Assembly: GCA_002405475.1 (NCBI GenBank) | Contig: DHLX01000019.1 | Location: 1-64,000 of the forward strand | Reading direction: 5' to 3' | Source of the DNA: Burkholderiales bacterium UBA4657 | GTDB taxonomy: Bacteria; Pseudomonadota; Gammaproteobacteria; Burkholderiales; Burkholderiaceae_E | Length of the DNA: 64,000 bases | Shown: positions 43,021 through 52,262 of the stretch, piece after piece | Layout: each line of letters opens with the position of its first letter | Position numbering within the stretch: position 1 is the first letter of the stretch | The notes under the pieces: model-generated | The model's input: only the letters and a program-made list of their open reading frames with translations | Databases searched by the model: none | What the model was told of the DNA's origin: nothing | Position numbers and translations under genes: made by a program

Positions 43021-43913
43021 ATAGTGCCCTGTTGCTGCTGCCCGACTTCGCCCTGATCGCTCTGGGTGTGGCCTTACTGCGTTGCGGCTGGTTGGCACCG
43101 GATTTCTGGTCAGGATTGGAAAAACTGGTTTATTTCGTTCTGTTTCCGGCCCTGCTATTCAATGCAGTTGCTGCTGCACCCTTGACGTCGACTGCGGCAG
43201 CACCGCTGCTAAAGGTCGTGACCCTGGTCATTATGATGGGTATTGGCTTAAGCCTGCTGGCACGTCTGTGGATGCGCAGTGCTAACGCCGCACTTGACTG
43301 GGCCTCATTGTTTCAATGCGGTTTTCGCTTCAATAGCTATATTGCACTGGCGTTGGCGGGTCGCCTGGGGGGTGATGCCGGTATTGCCTTGATGGGGATC
43401 GTCATCGGCTTCTCGGTTCCTATCGTCAATATGGCTGCGGTCTGGGCACTGGCACGACATAGTGAATCGGGCGTACTGAGGGAAATGCTGCGTAATCCAT
43501 TGCTGCTAGCCACCCTATCAGGATTAGCATTCAACTTTTCAGGTCTTACTTTGCCCGAGCCGGTATCAGCAACCTTGTCTCGACTAGGTGCCGCATCGAT
43601 AGCTTTGGGCCTGATAGCAGTGGGTGCCGGCCTGAGACTGGACGGGCTGAATATTGCCAGAACAGCACTGATTTATTTCACCCTGGTCAAGCTGGTTTTA
43701 CTGCCGCTTGCGACCCTGGGTCTAGCACGATTGACAGGATTATCTGGTTTGGGCTTACAAATTGCGCTATTGTTCGCTGCGCTACCCACCGCGTCATCAG
43801 CCTACGTGCTGGCACAACGCATGGGCGGCAACGGCGCCGTCGTGGCGGCCGCCATTACCATCGGAACCATGCTATCAGCAATTAGCATACCATTCTGGAT
43901 GACAAAGATTTAA
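43017..43913 (+). CDS. AEC family transporter (auxin efflux carrier-like permease)
   Basis: 298-residue AEC/BASS-related permease with ten predicted membrane helices; LLPDFALIALGVALLRCGWL and the later FNFSGLTLPEP and LPTASSAYVLAQRMGG segments are typical. Bacterial members export or import organic acids such as malate. The start is GTG 43017, overlapping the upstream stop, with translation coupling; an in-frame start at 42975 is rejected. Substrate unknown. Confidence 0.9.
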   Translation: MNSALLLLPDFALIALGVALLRCGWLAPDFWSGLEKLVYFVLFPALLFNAVAAAPLTSTAAAPLLKVVTLVIMMGIGLSLLARLWMRSANAALDWASLFQCGFRFNSYIALALAGRLGGDAGIALMGIVIGFSVPIVNMAAVWALARHSESGVLREMLRNPLLLATLSGLAFNFSGLTLPEPVSATLSRLGAASIALGLIAVGAGLRLDGLNIARTALIYFTLVKLVLLPLATLGLARLTGLSGLGLQIALLFAALPTASSAYVLAQRMGGNGAVVAAAITIGTMLSAISIPFWMTKI

Positions 43914-43967
43914 CATGTCGGCAATCTCTTTATAATCGGCATATCGTATGTCATTGTTAAAAATGTG

Positions 43968-46055
43968 ATGAATAGTACCCCTGAAATTCTGCTGGTTGAG
44001 GATGACCCCGGTCATCTCGCCCAGATTCGACAGCAGGTCGAGTCTGAGAATTTCTCTGTGCGTACTGCCACAGATGGCCTGCAGGGCCTGGCCGCCGTCA
44101 TGGCCCACCCCCCTGATCTGATCATTTCAGATCTGTCGATGCCGAAAATGGATGGCTATGGTCTGTTGAATGCAGTGCGCGACGGCGAGCGCACCAGAGA
44201 CATTCCTTTCGTCCTGCTAGCCCCCAGTTCAGATCAGAACCTGCCGCAACAGGCAAGGGCACTGGGGGTCGATGCCGTTCTAGTCAAACCGGTCACCCGC
44301 GACCAGTTACTGCACACGCTGAATCACCTGTTGGGTAGCAAGCTCAAAGCAGTCGGTTCACAAACCATGGCTGGACTCAAATTGCAAACCGGGTCACTGA
44401 TGCCGATCACCGAAGGTGAGCCTGAAATTGACCCGCATACGCTACCGATGCATTTTGGCCAGTTCCTCGAAGGTTCACCCACAACCATGATGACGATTGT
44501 CGACGAGGATCTGGATAATGCCGACAATATCGTCGCGCAGGCCATCAGTAAGCGCACCGCGGCGGCGACTGTGCTGTTTTCAGATATCCGTGACTTTACT
44601 TCGATTTCAGAACGGCTGCGCTCGGATCATGTCGTGCAAATGCTGAATGCCTATTTTGCCCGCGCCTGTGAACCAATTCAGCGGCAACATGGCTGGGTAG
44701 TAAAGTTCTTGGGCGACGGGCTGGTCGCCTTGTTTGAATCCCCAGAGGGTCAGGTACAGGATCATGCCGAGCGCGCGATCAAAGCCGGACTGTTAATGAT
44801 TCTTGCCGCAACCCGGTTCCGTACCTGGATCGCAGAACATATACCCGGTGTTGACCTGCCAGAATTTTCGATCGGAGTTGGAATACATTCCGGTGAAGTG
44901 ACGATTTGCAAAATGGGAGGTAATGAAAGCCTCGATACCACCATCATTGGCGATACGGTCAATATAGCAGCTCGTCTGGAAGAGAAAACCAAAGAGCTGG
45001 GCTGGAGTCTGGTAGCCAGCCGAGCCAGTTTTGAATCTGGCGGAGCCCGAATTTTGTATGGCCAGCGTAGTGCCGTACCTGTCAAGGGACGTAGCCAGGA
45101 AATTGAAATTGTCGAAATTATCGGGCTACAGCCAAAAATCAGCAGTGGCGATGCCGAGCGCAAATTTTATGAGGCGGTCGGGCTTGCCGTTGATATCAAT
45201 GCGCGCAGTTTGCGTGGCAAGCTTCAAAGCACCAGCCCCAAAGCTGCGACCGAAATAGAGCCGGGTAATCTGGTTGCCAATTACCGCCTGATTCGCAAAT
45301 TGGGTGAAGGTGGCATGTCCCTGGTGTATCTGGCACAACGCGTGGCAGATAAAGCTGAAGTCGTTCTCAAAATGATGCGCCTGAAACCAGATTCAATAGA
45401 CGATGGCGATATGTTACAGCGATTTATCCAGGAATATGCGCTGATCTCACAGATCCATCATCCCAACATATCGCGTATTTTCGAGCAGGGCTTTACCAAT
45501 ACCCATGCCTATATCGCGCTCGAGTATTTTCCGGGCGGGGATCTGCGCAGTCTGATCAAGACGAGGTTACAGCCCGATACTGCACAAGCAATCATAGTCC
45601 AGGTGGCAGGTGCCCTGTCCGCGATACATGCGCGCGGCATCGTGCACCGCGATCTGAAACCTGACAATATCATGCTGCGCAATGATGGCAGTCTGGCCAT
45701 TGCCGATTTTGGCATCGCCAAGCATCCTGCCTTTGCCATGACACAAACACGGCATGGTGAAGTGTTCGGCACACCGTACTACCTGTCCCCCGAACAGGCT
45801 TCAGGACAGGTCGTCGATTCGCGCAGCGATCTGTACAGCCTGGGTATCATGTTTTATGAAATGCTGACCGGCCGCAAGCCTTATTATGGTGATAATGTGC
45901 AGTCCTTGCTGTACCAGCATGTCCATGGTCGTGCGCCACGCCTTCCACAGGAACTGAGCCGCTATCAGGCATTCCTCGACAAGATCATGGCCAAGCGACC
46001 CCAAGACCGTTACCAGACCGCAGAACAATTGATTGATGCAGTAGTGCTGTTATGA
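43968..46055 (+). CDS. Receiver-adenylate cyclase-Ser/Thr kinase fusion protein
   Basis: About 695 residues with three signalling domains. Receiver (about 5-120): acidic Asp12/Asp13, phospho-acceptor Asp55, Lys107; the switch Thr/Ser position is Ala85. Class III cyclase (about 195-380): metal Asp206 and Asp250, purine-recognition Lys246 and Thr325, transition-state Asn332 and Arg336, all fitting an active adenylate cyclase. Hanks-type kinase (about 437-690): GEGGMSLVY loop, Lys468, HRDLKPDN (560-567), DFG at 580-582, GTPYYLSPE. No membrane segment, so cytosolic. GTG 43965 is an alternative start. Probably ties phosphorelay input to cAMP production and protein phosphorylation. Coupled to the next gene by an ATGA overlap. 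Confidence 0.92.
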   Translation: MNSTPEILLVEDDPGHLAQIRQQVESENFSVRTATDGLQGLAAVMAHPPDLIISDLSMPKMDGYGLLNAVRDGERTRDIPFVLLAPSSDQNLPQQARALGVDAVLVKPVTRDQLLHTLNHLLGSKLKAVGSQTMAGLKLQTGSLMPITEGEPEIDPHTLPMHFGQFLEGSPTTMMTIVDEDLDNADNIVAQAISKRTAAATVLFSDIRDFTSISERLRSDHVVQMLNAYFARACEPIQRQHGWVVKFLGDGLVALFESPEGQVQDHAERAIKAGLLMILAATRFRTWIAEHIPGVDLPEFSIGVGIHSGEVTICKMGGNESLDTTIIGDTVNIAARLEEKTKELGWSLVASRASFESGGARILYGQRSAVPVKGRSQEIEIVEIIGLQPKISSGDAERKFYEAVGLAVDINARSLRGKLQSTSPKAATEIEPGNLVANYRLIRKLGEGGMSLVYLAQRVADKAEVVLKMMRLKPDSIDDGDMLQRFIQEYALISQIHHPNISRIFEQGFTNTHAYIALEYFPGGDLRSLIKTRLQPDTAQAIIVQVAGALSAIHARGIVHRDLKPDNIMLRNDGSLAIADFGIAKHPAFAMTQTRHGEVFGTPYYLSPEQASGQVVDSRSDLYSLGIMFYEMLTGRKPYYGDNVQSLLYQHVHGRAPRLPQELSRYQAFLDKIMAKRPQDRYQTAEQLIDAVVLL

Positions 46056-46903
46056 ATTTAACTGAACATTCACGTTTTCAGGTCTCATTACTTGGTTTTT
46101 CGGATACCGAGCGCATCATGCTGTCCAGCATGTTTCGTTTATCTGCCAAACGTCTGCCGAGCTATGTACTCAATGAAGACCCCTTTCTGGCAGACATTAT
46201 CGTACTCAACGCAGAAAACAAAGAGGCCATCACCGATCTGGAACAGTTAAGTGCGGAACACACCATACCGTCGGTATGGATTGGTGGTGATGACAGTTCC
46301 GGAATGACTGTTCGGGTTCCGCGTCCGATTATCTGGAGTGCAGTGTTTGAAGCTCTGGATGATGTCGTCGAGCGCGCCAGTAACCAGGATCTGCTCAATC
46401 CATCACGACCACGCACCATTCCTTTAGGCGAGTGGATTAGAAACAATGAATCCATAGTTACAACAGGAAAAATTTCCATGGATTCTCAATCAGCAGAGTC
46501 CATAACCGCGATCCCATCAGCCCCGTGGGCTCTGGTGGTAACGCGCGATATCCAACTGCGTCGGTTTCTGGCAAGCTATCTGTCAATAGCCGGCTTTAAT
46601 GCTGAGGAAATTGACGACGTACGTATGGCAATTGCCATGAATGCGGCGCGCGATTATTTTTGTGCCTTGGTGGAGTCAGATATGGATCCGATTGACGGAT
46701 TCAGCTTATGCCGCCTGCTACATGTAAAGCGAAAAGACTGGCCACGTGTAGTACTCATATTGCCTGAGGATAATTCCTTACTGCGCCTGCGGGCTCACTG
46801 GGCCGGTGCCCATAGTACTGTTGCACAGCCCCTTAGCCGCGATGCGTTGCGCCTGACGATGAATAAACTGCGTTATGAGGCGGCGTCTGCAAAGCCCAGG
46901 TAA
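46052..46903 (+). CDS. Protein with two degenerate receiver-like domains
   Basis: 283 residues, no recognised output domain. The C-terminal part (about 158-275) is receiver-like: VVTRDIQLRRFLASYL, then ALVESDMDPIDGFSLCRLL and AQPLSRDAL, but by alignment the acceptor Asp is Glu208 and the conserved Lys is Gln259, so phosphorylation is unlikely. The N-terminal part (about 8-108) has the same alternating strand/helix pattern without the acidic pocket. It overlaps the fusion kinase gene by 4 nt, so it is probably made with it and may act as a partner or scaffold. Its 3' end runs 71 bases over the convergent queG. Confidence 0.7.
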   Translation: MNLTEHSRFQVSLLGFSDTERIMLSSMFRLSAKRLPSYVLNEDPFLADIIVLNAENKEAITDLEQLSAEHTIPSVWIGGDDSSGMTVRVPRPIIWSAVFEALDDVVERASNQDLLNPSRPRTIPLGEWIRNNESIVTTGKISMDSQSAESITAIPSAPWALVVTRDIQLRRFLASYLSIAGFNAEEIDDVRMAIAMNAARDYFCALVESDMDPIDGFSLCRLLHVKRKDWPRVVLILPEDNSLLRLRAHWAGAHSTVAQPLSRDALRLTMNKLRYEAASAKPR

Positions 46904-47993
46904 TGTGTTCCTGCACCAGTGCGCCAGCATGAAGTAGGGCTTGCTCCAGCGCAGTGCGTATCTGATCGCGTTCGATCTGGCTCAAGGGTGAATGATGTAA
47001 AGCGTTTCCCAGCGCCACTGCCAGGTTACGGCGCCAGCGCTCATAGCCAATACGACGTATGGCGCTACCCTGGGTCTTGTGCAAAAAACTGGCCTCATCC
47101 CACGACCATAAATGCAGCAAATGATTGTGAGTCAATTCAGCGCGTGGACTAAAGTCCTGCACCGTACTGGCCTGGGCATATTTATTCCATGGGCAGACCA
47201 GCTGGCAGTCATCGCAGCCATAGATACGGTTGCCCATCAGTGGGCGTAATTCCAGTGGAATACTGCCATGATGTTCTATGGTCAGATAGGAAATACAACG
47301 CCGTGCATCGAGCTGATAAGGCGCGACAATGGCCTGGGTCGGGCAGATATCGAGGCAGGCCTGACAGGAGCCACAATGCTCGGGACCCGGCTCATCGACC
47401 GGTAAAGGCAGACTGGTCAGGATTTCACCCAGAAAAAACATTGAACCACCATGCCGGTTCAGAAGCAGCGTATGTTTGCCGCGCCAGCCTATGCCAGCCT
47501 GACGTGCCAGTTCTACTTCCATGACCGGCGCCGAGTCGGTAAAGACGCGATGCTCATGCGGCAAGACCTGGGCAATTCGTTCGGCCAAGGTCTGCAAGCG
47601 CGTGCGTAGCACCTTGTGGTAATCGCGGCCGCGCGCATACAGCGAGACTTGCGCGGTCAGAGGTGACTCCAGTGCCTGCCATTCCCGTTCGCGCCAGTCG
47701 GTGCTATCGGACAAATAGGGCATAGTGACGCAAATCGCACGTAGCGCAGCGGGTAACAGCAAGGTCGGGTCAGCGCGTAATTCGGCATGTCGTGCCAGAT
47801 ATTCCATGTCGCCATGCCAGCCGCGCGCCAGCCAGTCGCGCAATTGTTGTGGTGCGCTACCCAGCTCAAGCCCACTAATGCGACAATCGGCAAAGCCGAG
47901 CACCTGCGCCCACTGGCGTATGTCGTGTGCCAGCCGGCTTAGCGCCGCCGCCGATAACGACGAGGAAAATGAAGTGTTGATTGATGCCTCCAT
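46833..47993 (-). CDS. queG: Epoxyqueuosine reductase
   Basis: Cobalamin and Fe-S enzyme doing the last step of queuosine synthesis on tRNA. About 386 residues. Two [4Fe-4S] motifs, HCGSCQACLDICPTQAI and GCDDCQLVCPWNK, plus YARGRDYHKVLR and the VFTDSAPVMEVELA cobalamin-domain block, followed by a HEAT-like C-terminal region. ATG 47993 is used; its A-T overlap the tsaE ATG on the other strand. The upstream in-frame start at 48032 lies inside tsaE and is rejected. The last 71 bases overlap the convergent pseudoreceiver gene. Confidence 0.96.
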   Translation of the reverse strand: MEASINTSFSSSLSAAALSRLAHDIRQWAQVLGFADCRISGLELGSAPQQLRDWLARGWHGDMEYLARHAELRADPTLLLPAALRAICVTMPYLSDSTDWREREWQALESPLTAQVSLYARGRDYHKVLRTRLQTLAERIAQVLPHEHRVFTDSAPVMEVELARQAGIGWRGKHTLLLNRHGGSMFFLGEILTSLPLPVDEPGPEHCGSCQACLDICPTQAIVAPYQLDARRCISYLTIEHHGSIPLELRPLMGNRIYGCDDCQLVCPWNKYAQASTVQDFSPRAELTHNHLLHLWSWDEASFLHKTQGSAIRRIGYERWRRNLAVALGNALHHSPLSQIERDQIRTALEQALLHAGALVQEHITWALQTPPHNAVYSSSGATHRG

Positions 47994-48510
47994 GATGACA
48001 TTGTGCAATTTTTTGCCGGACGAAGCAGCCACCCGGCATTGGGGTGGGCTGATGGCACGATCACTGCAGCCCGGCCTGCAAATCCAGCTTCACGGCAGCC
48101 TGGGTGCCGGTAAAACCACCTGGGTGCGTGCCCTTTTGCGTCAGTTAGGCCACACCGGAACGGTAAAAAGCCCGACTTACGGCCTGGTCGAGCATTATCT
48201 GCTTGAACTTAATACGCATTCGAGGATAAACTTGTACCACTTTGATTTTTATCGGTTTAATCGCAACGAAGAGTGGTTGGAAGCAGGTTGTCGCGACTAT
48301 TTCCGGTCTGACTCCATCTGCCTGGTGGAATGGCCGGAACAGGCCGGCGATCTGTTGCCTGCCCCCGATTTAAGTGTCAGTCTCGACTATCTGAATCAGG
48401 ATAGCGAGTCTGGGCGCTTACTGGAAATCGTTGCCATGACGGATGCTGGAAAAACATGCCTGAAACGTCTGTTTCACCAGATGAGCCTCTCTATGCCCGC
48501 CGACGCCTGA
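47992..48510 (+). CDS. tsaE: tRNA (adenosine(37)-N6)-threonylcarbamoyltransferase complex ATPase TsaE
   Basis: ATPase of the TsaB-TsaD-TsaE complex for t6A37 tRNA modification. About 172 residues. Walker A GSLGAGKTT (35-43), KSPTYGLVEHY, the FDFYRF segment and CLVEWPEQAG are family signatures. ATG 47992 or 47995, divergent from queG with overlapping start codons; no clear ribosome-binding site. An amiC gene overlaps its end by 55 nt in another frame, the common tsaE-amiC arrangement. Confidence 0.95.
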   Translation: MMTLCNFLPDEAATRHWGGLMARSLQPGLQIQLHGSLGAGKTTWVRALLRQLGHTGTVKSPTYGLVEHYLLELNTHSRINLYHFDFYRFNRNEEWLEAGCRDYFRSDSICLVEWPEQAGDLLPAPDLSVSLDYLNQDSESGRLLEIVAMTDAGKTCLKRLFHQMSLSMPADA

Positions 48511-49760
48511 TTCATGGCGCCGGGGCCTGCCTGTTTCTTTCTGTCTTGCCTCTCGGCGCGAGTGCCGCCGTAGTGTCGGCTGTTCGGGTCTGGCCAGCCA
48601 GTGAATATACCCGGGTCACGCTGGAGCACGATAACGACCTGAAGTTCAATTACTTTGTCATCGACAATCCGGATCGTCTGGTCGTGGATATAGAGGGTAT
48701 CGACCTGAATGGCACCCTGCGCGACCTGGTCTCCAAAATTACACCGAACGATCCTTATATTCAGGCGGTACGGGTCGGACAAAACCGTCCACACGTGGTG
48801 CGACTGGTCATTGACCTGAAGCAAAAAATCCTGCCCCAGGTATTTGCGCTGGAACCGGTCGCACAATTCCGGCACCGGCTCATTTTTGATCTGTACCCAG
48901 CGAAGGGGGCTGACAGCGCTCAAGACCCGATAGCCGAGTTGCTGAACAAACAAAGAGAAGCCCAGCGTCACGGGGGGAATTCTCCGTCATCAGCCGATAA
49001 AGCAAAAGCGGCTGGTACCGATGACACTGATGGACCGGCGGTATCCCGTCTGGTCGTAGTAGCACTAGACCCGGGTCATGGCGGCGAGGACCCCGGCGCG
49101 ATCGGTCCGAAGGGTCATTTCGAAAAAAATGTGGTGATGCAAATTTCCAGACGCGTCAAGGATAAACTGGAACAAGACCCTAACGTGAAGGTCATTTTGA
49201 CCCGCGATGGTGATTATTTTGTTCCGCTGCACGTACGGGTACAAAAAGCGCGACGGGCACAGGCCGACCTGCTGGTCAGCATTCACGCTGATGCCTTTAT
49301 TCAGCCTCATGCCAACGGTTCATCGGTGTTCGCCCTGAGTGAGAACGGTGCCACGTCGACGGCAGCCAGCTGGCTAGCCAAACGTGAAAACGATGCCGAT
49401 CTGATTGGTGGCGTGAATCTGAATACGCGTGACCGGCAACTGGCTCGGGTCTTGCTGGACCTGTCCACTACGGCGCAAATCAATGACAGTCTGAAACTGG
49501 GTCGAACGGTACTCAGCCAGGTGGGTCAGGTCAACCGGCTGCACAAACCACAAGTCGAGCAAGCCGGGTTTGCCGTACTGAAAGCACCGGATATTCCTTC
49601 GATCCTGATAGAGACCGCCTTTATTTCCAACCCGGCAGAAGAGCTACGTCTGATAGACAGCGAATTTCAGGACAAAATGGCCAGCTCAATTACTGGCGGT
49701 ATTAAGCGTTACTTTGCCCAAAATCCACCTTTAGCGCGCAGCAAGCTGGCGCGGCTGTAA
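48456..49760 (+). CDS. amiC: N-acetylmuramoyl-L-alanine amidase AmiC-like
   Basis: Periplasmic zinc amidase that splits septal peptidoglycan. 434 residues: N-terminal ARRRLIHGAGACLFL with two Arg before a hydrophobic stretch (twin-arginine-like signal), an AMIN domain (about 40-150), then Amidase_3 with DPGHGGEDPGA (His), FEKNVV (Glu), SIHADAF (His) and ETAFISN (catalytic Glu). Usually paired with mutL downstream; here a DNA repair array converges instead, 12 nt away. Confidence 0.95.
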   Translation: MPETSVSPDEPLYARRRLIHGAGACLFLSVLPLGASAAVVSAVRVWPASEYTRVTLEHDNDLKFNYFVIDNPDRLVVDIEGIDLNGTLRDLVSKITPNDPYIQAVRVGQNRPHVVRLVIDLKQKILPQVFALEPVAQFRHRLIFDLYPAKGADSAQDPIAELLNKQREAQRHGGNSPSSADKAKAAGTDDTDGPAVSRLVVVALDPGHGGEDPGAIGPKGHFEKNVVMQISRRVKDKLEQDPNVKVILTRDGDYFVPLHVRVQKARRAQADLLVSIHADAFIQPHANGSSVFALSENGATSTAASWLAKRENDADLIGGVNLNTRDRQLARVLLDLSTTAQINDSLKLGRTVLSQVGQVNRLHKPQVEQAGFAVLKAPDIPSILIETAFISNPAEELRLIDSEFQDKMASSITGGIKRYFAQNPPLARSKLARL

Positions 49761-49772
49761 AACCCCGTCAGT

Positions 49773-52262
49773 TCATCCCGCCGCCTGTTCCAGCGCTTGC
49801 AACAGTCGCTGTACCCGGTCGCTTAATTTCTCGGTACTCAAGCGTTCGCGCAGGCGTTCAATCATCAAGGGAAACGCCAGCGGCGTAGGCTGCGACAGTT
49901 GCTGGAAATGCAAGGTTTGCTGTTGCATGCGCGCCAAGGCCTGTTGCAGACGCTGCCAGTCGAGTTCATGTTGCAAGACTTCGGTCTGCGCCTGTTGTAG
50001 TAGCAAATTGTCCGGGTCGTGTCTGGCAAAAACTTCATGAAACAAACGCGCACTGGCCTGCAACTGGCGCTGGCTGCGTGGCGCGCCGGGGTAACCGGTC
50101 AAGACCAGGCCGGCAATACGGGCAATTTCCCGGAACCGGCGTTGTGCCAATTCGCTGGAATTGAGTGCCGACACTATGTCTTCCAGCAGATGATCGGTAC
50201 TGAACAAACCTTGTTGCAGCAACTTGGGCCAGTCAAAGGCTTGTGGACTCAGAAGTTCAAAGCCGTAGTCGTTGATGGCGATAGAAAATGTGCCCGACTG
50301 TTGTTGCGCGGCACGCCAGGCCAGCACCGTGGCCAGCCCCTGATGTACCAGGCGACCCGCGAACGGATAGCAAAATAGATGATGCCCTTCTTTTGAGGAC
50401 AAGCATTCAACCAGCAAAGTATCGGGCCCAGGTAAAACCGACCAGCGCGATTGCAGTTCCAGCAGAGGACGTACTGCGTGCAGCTCCGGGCTGTCGTAGC
50501 GACCGACCTGGGCTTGCGCCAGTTGTTGCAAGGTGGCAGCGGCCAATTCGGTAGACAAGGGCATTTTGCCACCCTGCCATTGCGGCACCGTGCCGCGCTG
50601 TTGACTGGCTTTGCGTACATAAGCGGTCTTGTTTTCAACCCGCACCAGTTCCAGTACGCGCCCGGAAAAAACGAAACCATCACCACGCTTGAGACGGGCG
50701 ATAAAACTTTCTTCGACCTGCCCCAATCTGCCACCGGTTAGCCAGCACACATTCACGCTACCGTCACTGACAATAGTGCCGATGCTCATGCGATGGCGGC
50801 GCGCAATGCTGGCACTGGGCACGGTATAGCGCCCGTACTCGTCGCATACAACGCGATGAAAGTCGGGGTAAGCCTGTAATGACTGGCCGCCACGTTCAAC
50901 AAAAGTCAGCGCCCACTGGAAAGCCGCGCGCGACAACTGGCGATAACTATAGGTACTGGTAATTTCCTGCCAAAGTTCCTCAGGCTCAAAACCACCACCC
51001 AGGGCGACCGTGACCAGATGCTGGATCAAAACGTCCATAGGCTGTTCGGGGGGGTGGCGTGCCTCGATCTGTTGTTGCTCGGCAGCGGCTCGCGCTGCCG
51101 CGGCTTCGACTAGTTCCCAGGCCTGGGTCGGTACCAGTGTCACACGACTGCTACGCCCCGGGGCATGACCACTGCGCCCGGCACGTTGCAGTAAGCGCGC
51201 TATGCCTTTGGGTGAACCTATTTGCAGGACGCGCTCGACGGGTAAAAAATCAACGCCCAGATCCAGACTGGAGGTGCAGACCACCACCTTGAGCTGGCCC
51301 TGCTTCAGACCTTGCTCGACCCAGTCGCGCACTTCCTTGTCCAGAGAACCATGATGCAGGGCAATCAGCCCAGCCCAGTCGGGTCGGGCTTGTAATATAG
51401 CCTGGTACCACAACTCGGCCTGACTGCGGGTATTGGTAAAGACAAGACTGCTAGTGGCACTGTCAAGTGCCTGGACTACTTCGGGCAGCAGGCGCAAGCC
51501 CAAATGCCCGCCCCAGGGAAAGCGCTCGATATTGGTCGGGATCAAGCTCTCTATCTGCAAAGATTTTTTAGCAATGGCATGTACCAGCACGCCCTCGGGG
51601 CACAAAGCCTGACGTGCGATTTCGAGGTCGCCCAAGGTCGCGCTGAGACCCCAGACCACACACTGCGGGTTCCAGCGTAGCAAACGCGCCAGCGCCAACT
51701 GGGTCTGTACCCCGCGCTTGTTGCCTAACAGTTCATGCCATTCATCAACAATGATATAGCGCACCTGGCCTAAGCTTGCCTGGGCTTGTGCGCGACTGAG
51801 CATCAGGCTGAGCGATTCGGGGGTGGTCACCAGTGCGGTGGGTGGCTGGCGCTCCTGACGTTGACGTTCGGCACTGGAACTGTCGCCTGTACGCAAGGCA
51901 ATGGTCCAGTCAGGCAATATAGATGCCGTGATCTCGCTTAAGTTTCTGGCGGTATCAGCGGCCAGCGCTCGCATCGGTGTCAGCCATAAGGCGGTATAAG
52001 GGGCTGGCTTACGCTGGGCTTCACGCGCAAGCACGCCGCCCCAGACTGCCAGTGTTTTACCAGTGCCGGTAGTAGCATGCAACAAACCACTTTTACCTTG
52101 TTGCAGACAGTTCCACACCTGCTGCTGAAAATCAAAGGGGTGCCAGCCACGCTGCTGCATCCAGCTTTCCACGGTCATCGCTCCCGGCATGTCCGTATTA
52201 CTGCTGGCACTTACCGCCTTGGTTCGCTTGGGTCTGGCGCGGGTAGCGCGTGGCTCGCTCAT
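49773..52262 (-). CDS. Ligase-associated DEXH-box DNA helicase (Lhr-core type)
   Basis: 829-residue SF2 helicase resembling the Lhr-Core branch. Walker A ATTGTGKT (63-70), DEWH motif II (173-176), SATLGD, then QLKVVVCTSSLDLGVDF and LLQRAGRSGHAPG in RecA domain 2, followed by the winged-helix and Lhr-specific C-terminal domains. In characterised clusters this enzyme is a 3'-5' ssDNA translocase and helicase in DNA repair. Its ATG overlaps the ligase stop by 4 nt, so it is translationally coupled. Last gene of the minus array. Confidence 0.94.
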   Translation of the reverse strand: MSEPRATRARPKRTKAVSASSNTDMPGAMTVESWMQQRGWHPFDFQQQVWNCLQQGKSGLLHATTGTGKTLAVWGGVLAREAQRKPAPYTALWLTPMRALAADTARNLSEITASILPDWTIALRTGDSSSAERQRQERQPPTALVTTPESLSLMLSRAQAQASLGQVRYIIVDEWHELLGNKRGVQTQLALARLLRWNPQCVVWGLSATLGDLEIARQALCPEGVLVHAIAKKSLQIESLIPTNIERFPWGGHLGLRLLPEVVQALDSATSSLVFTNTRSQAELWYQAILQARPDWAGLIALHHGSLDKEVRDWVEQGLKQGQLKVVVCTSSLDLGVDFLPVERVLQIGSPKGIARLLQRAGRSGHAPGRSSRVTLVPTQAWELVEAAAARAAAEQQQIEARHPPEQPMDVLIQHLVTVALGGGFEPEELWQEITSTYSYRQLSRAAFQWALTFVERGGQSLQAYPDFHRVVCDEYGRYTVPSASIARRHRMSIGTIVSDGSVNVCWLTGGRLGQVEESFIARLKRGDGFVFSGRVLELVRVENKTAYVRKASQQRGTVPQWQGGKMPLSTELAAATLQQLAQAQVGRYDSPELHAVRPLLELQSRWSVLPGPDTLLVECLSSKEGHHLFCYPFAGRLVHQGLATVLAWRAAQQQSGTFSIAINDYGFELLSPQAFDWPKLLQQGLFSTDHLLEDIVSALNSSELAQRRFREIARIAGLVLTGYPGAPRSQRQLQASARLFHEVFARHDPDNLLLQQAQTEVLQHELDWQRLQQALARMQQQTLHFQQLSQPTPLAFPLMIERLRERLSTEKLSDRVQRLLQALEQAAG

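Noticed and set aside
43931..43936. TATAAT as -10 of a promoter for the cyclase-kinase gene
   Set aside because: No acceptable -35 hexamer lies 16-19 bases upstream, so I do not call a promoter, though one may exist there.
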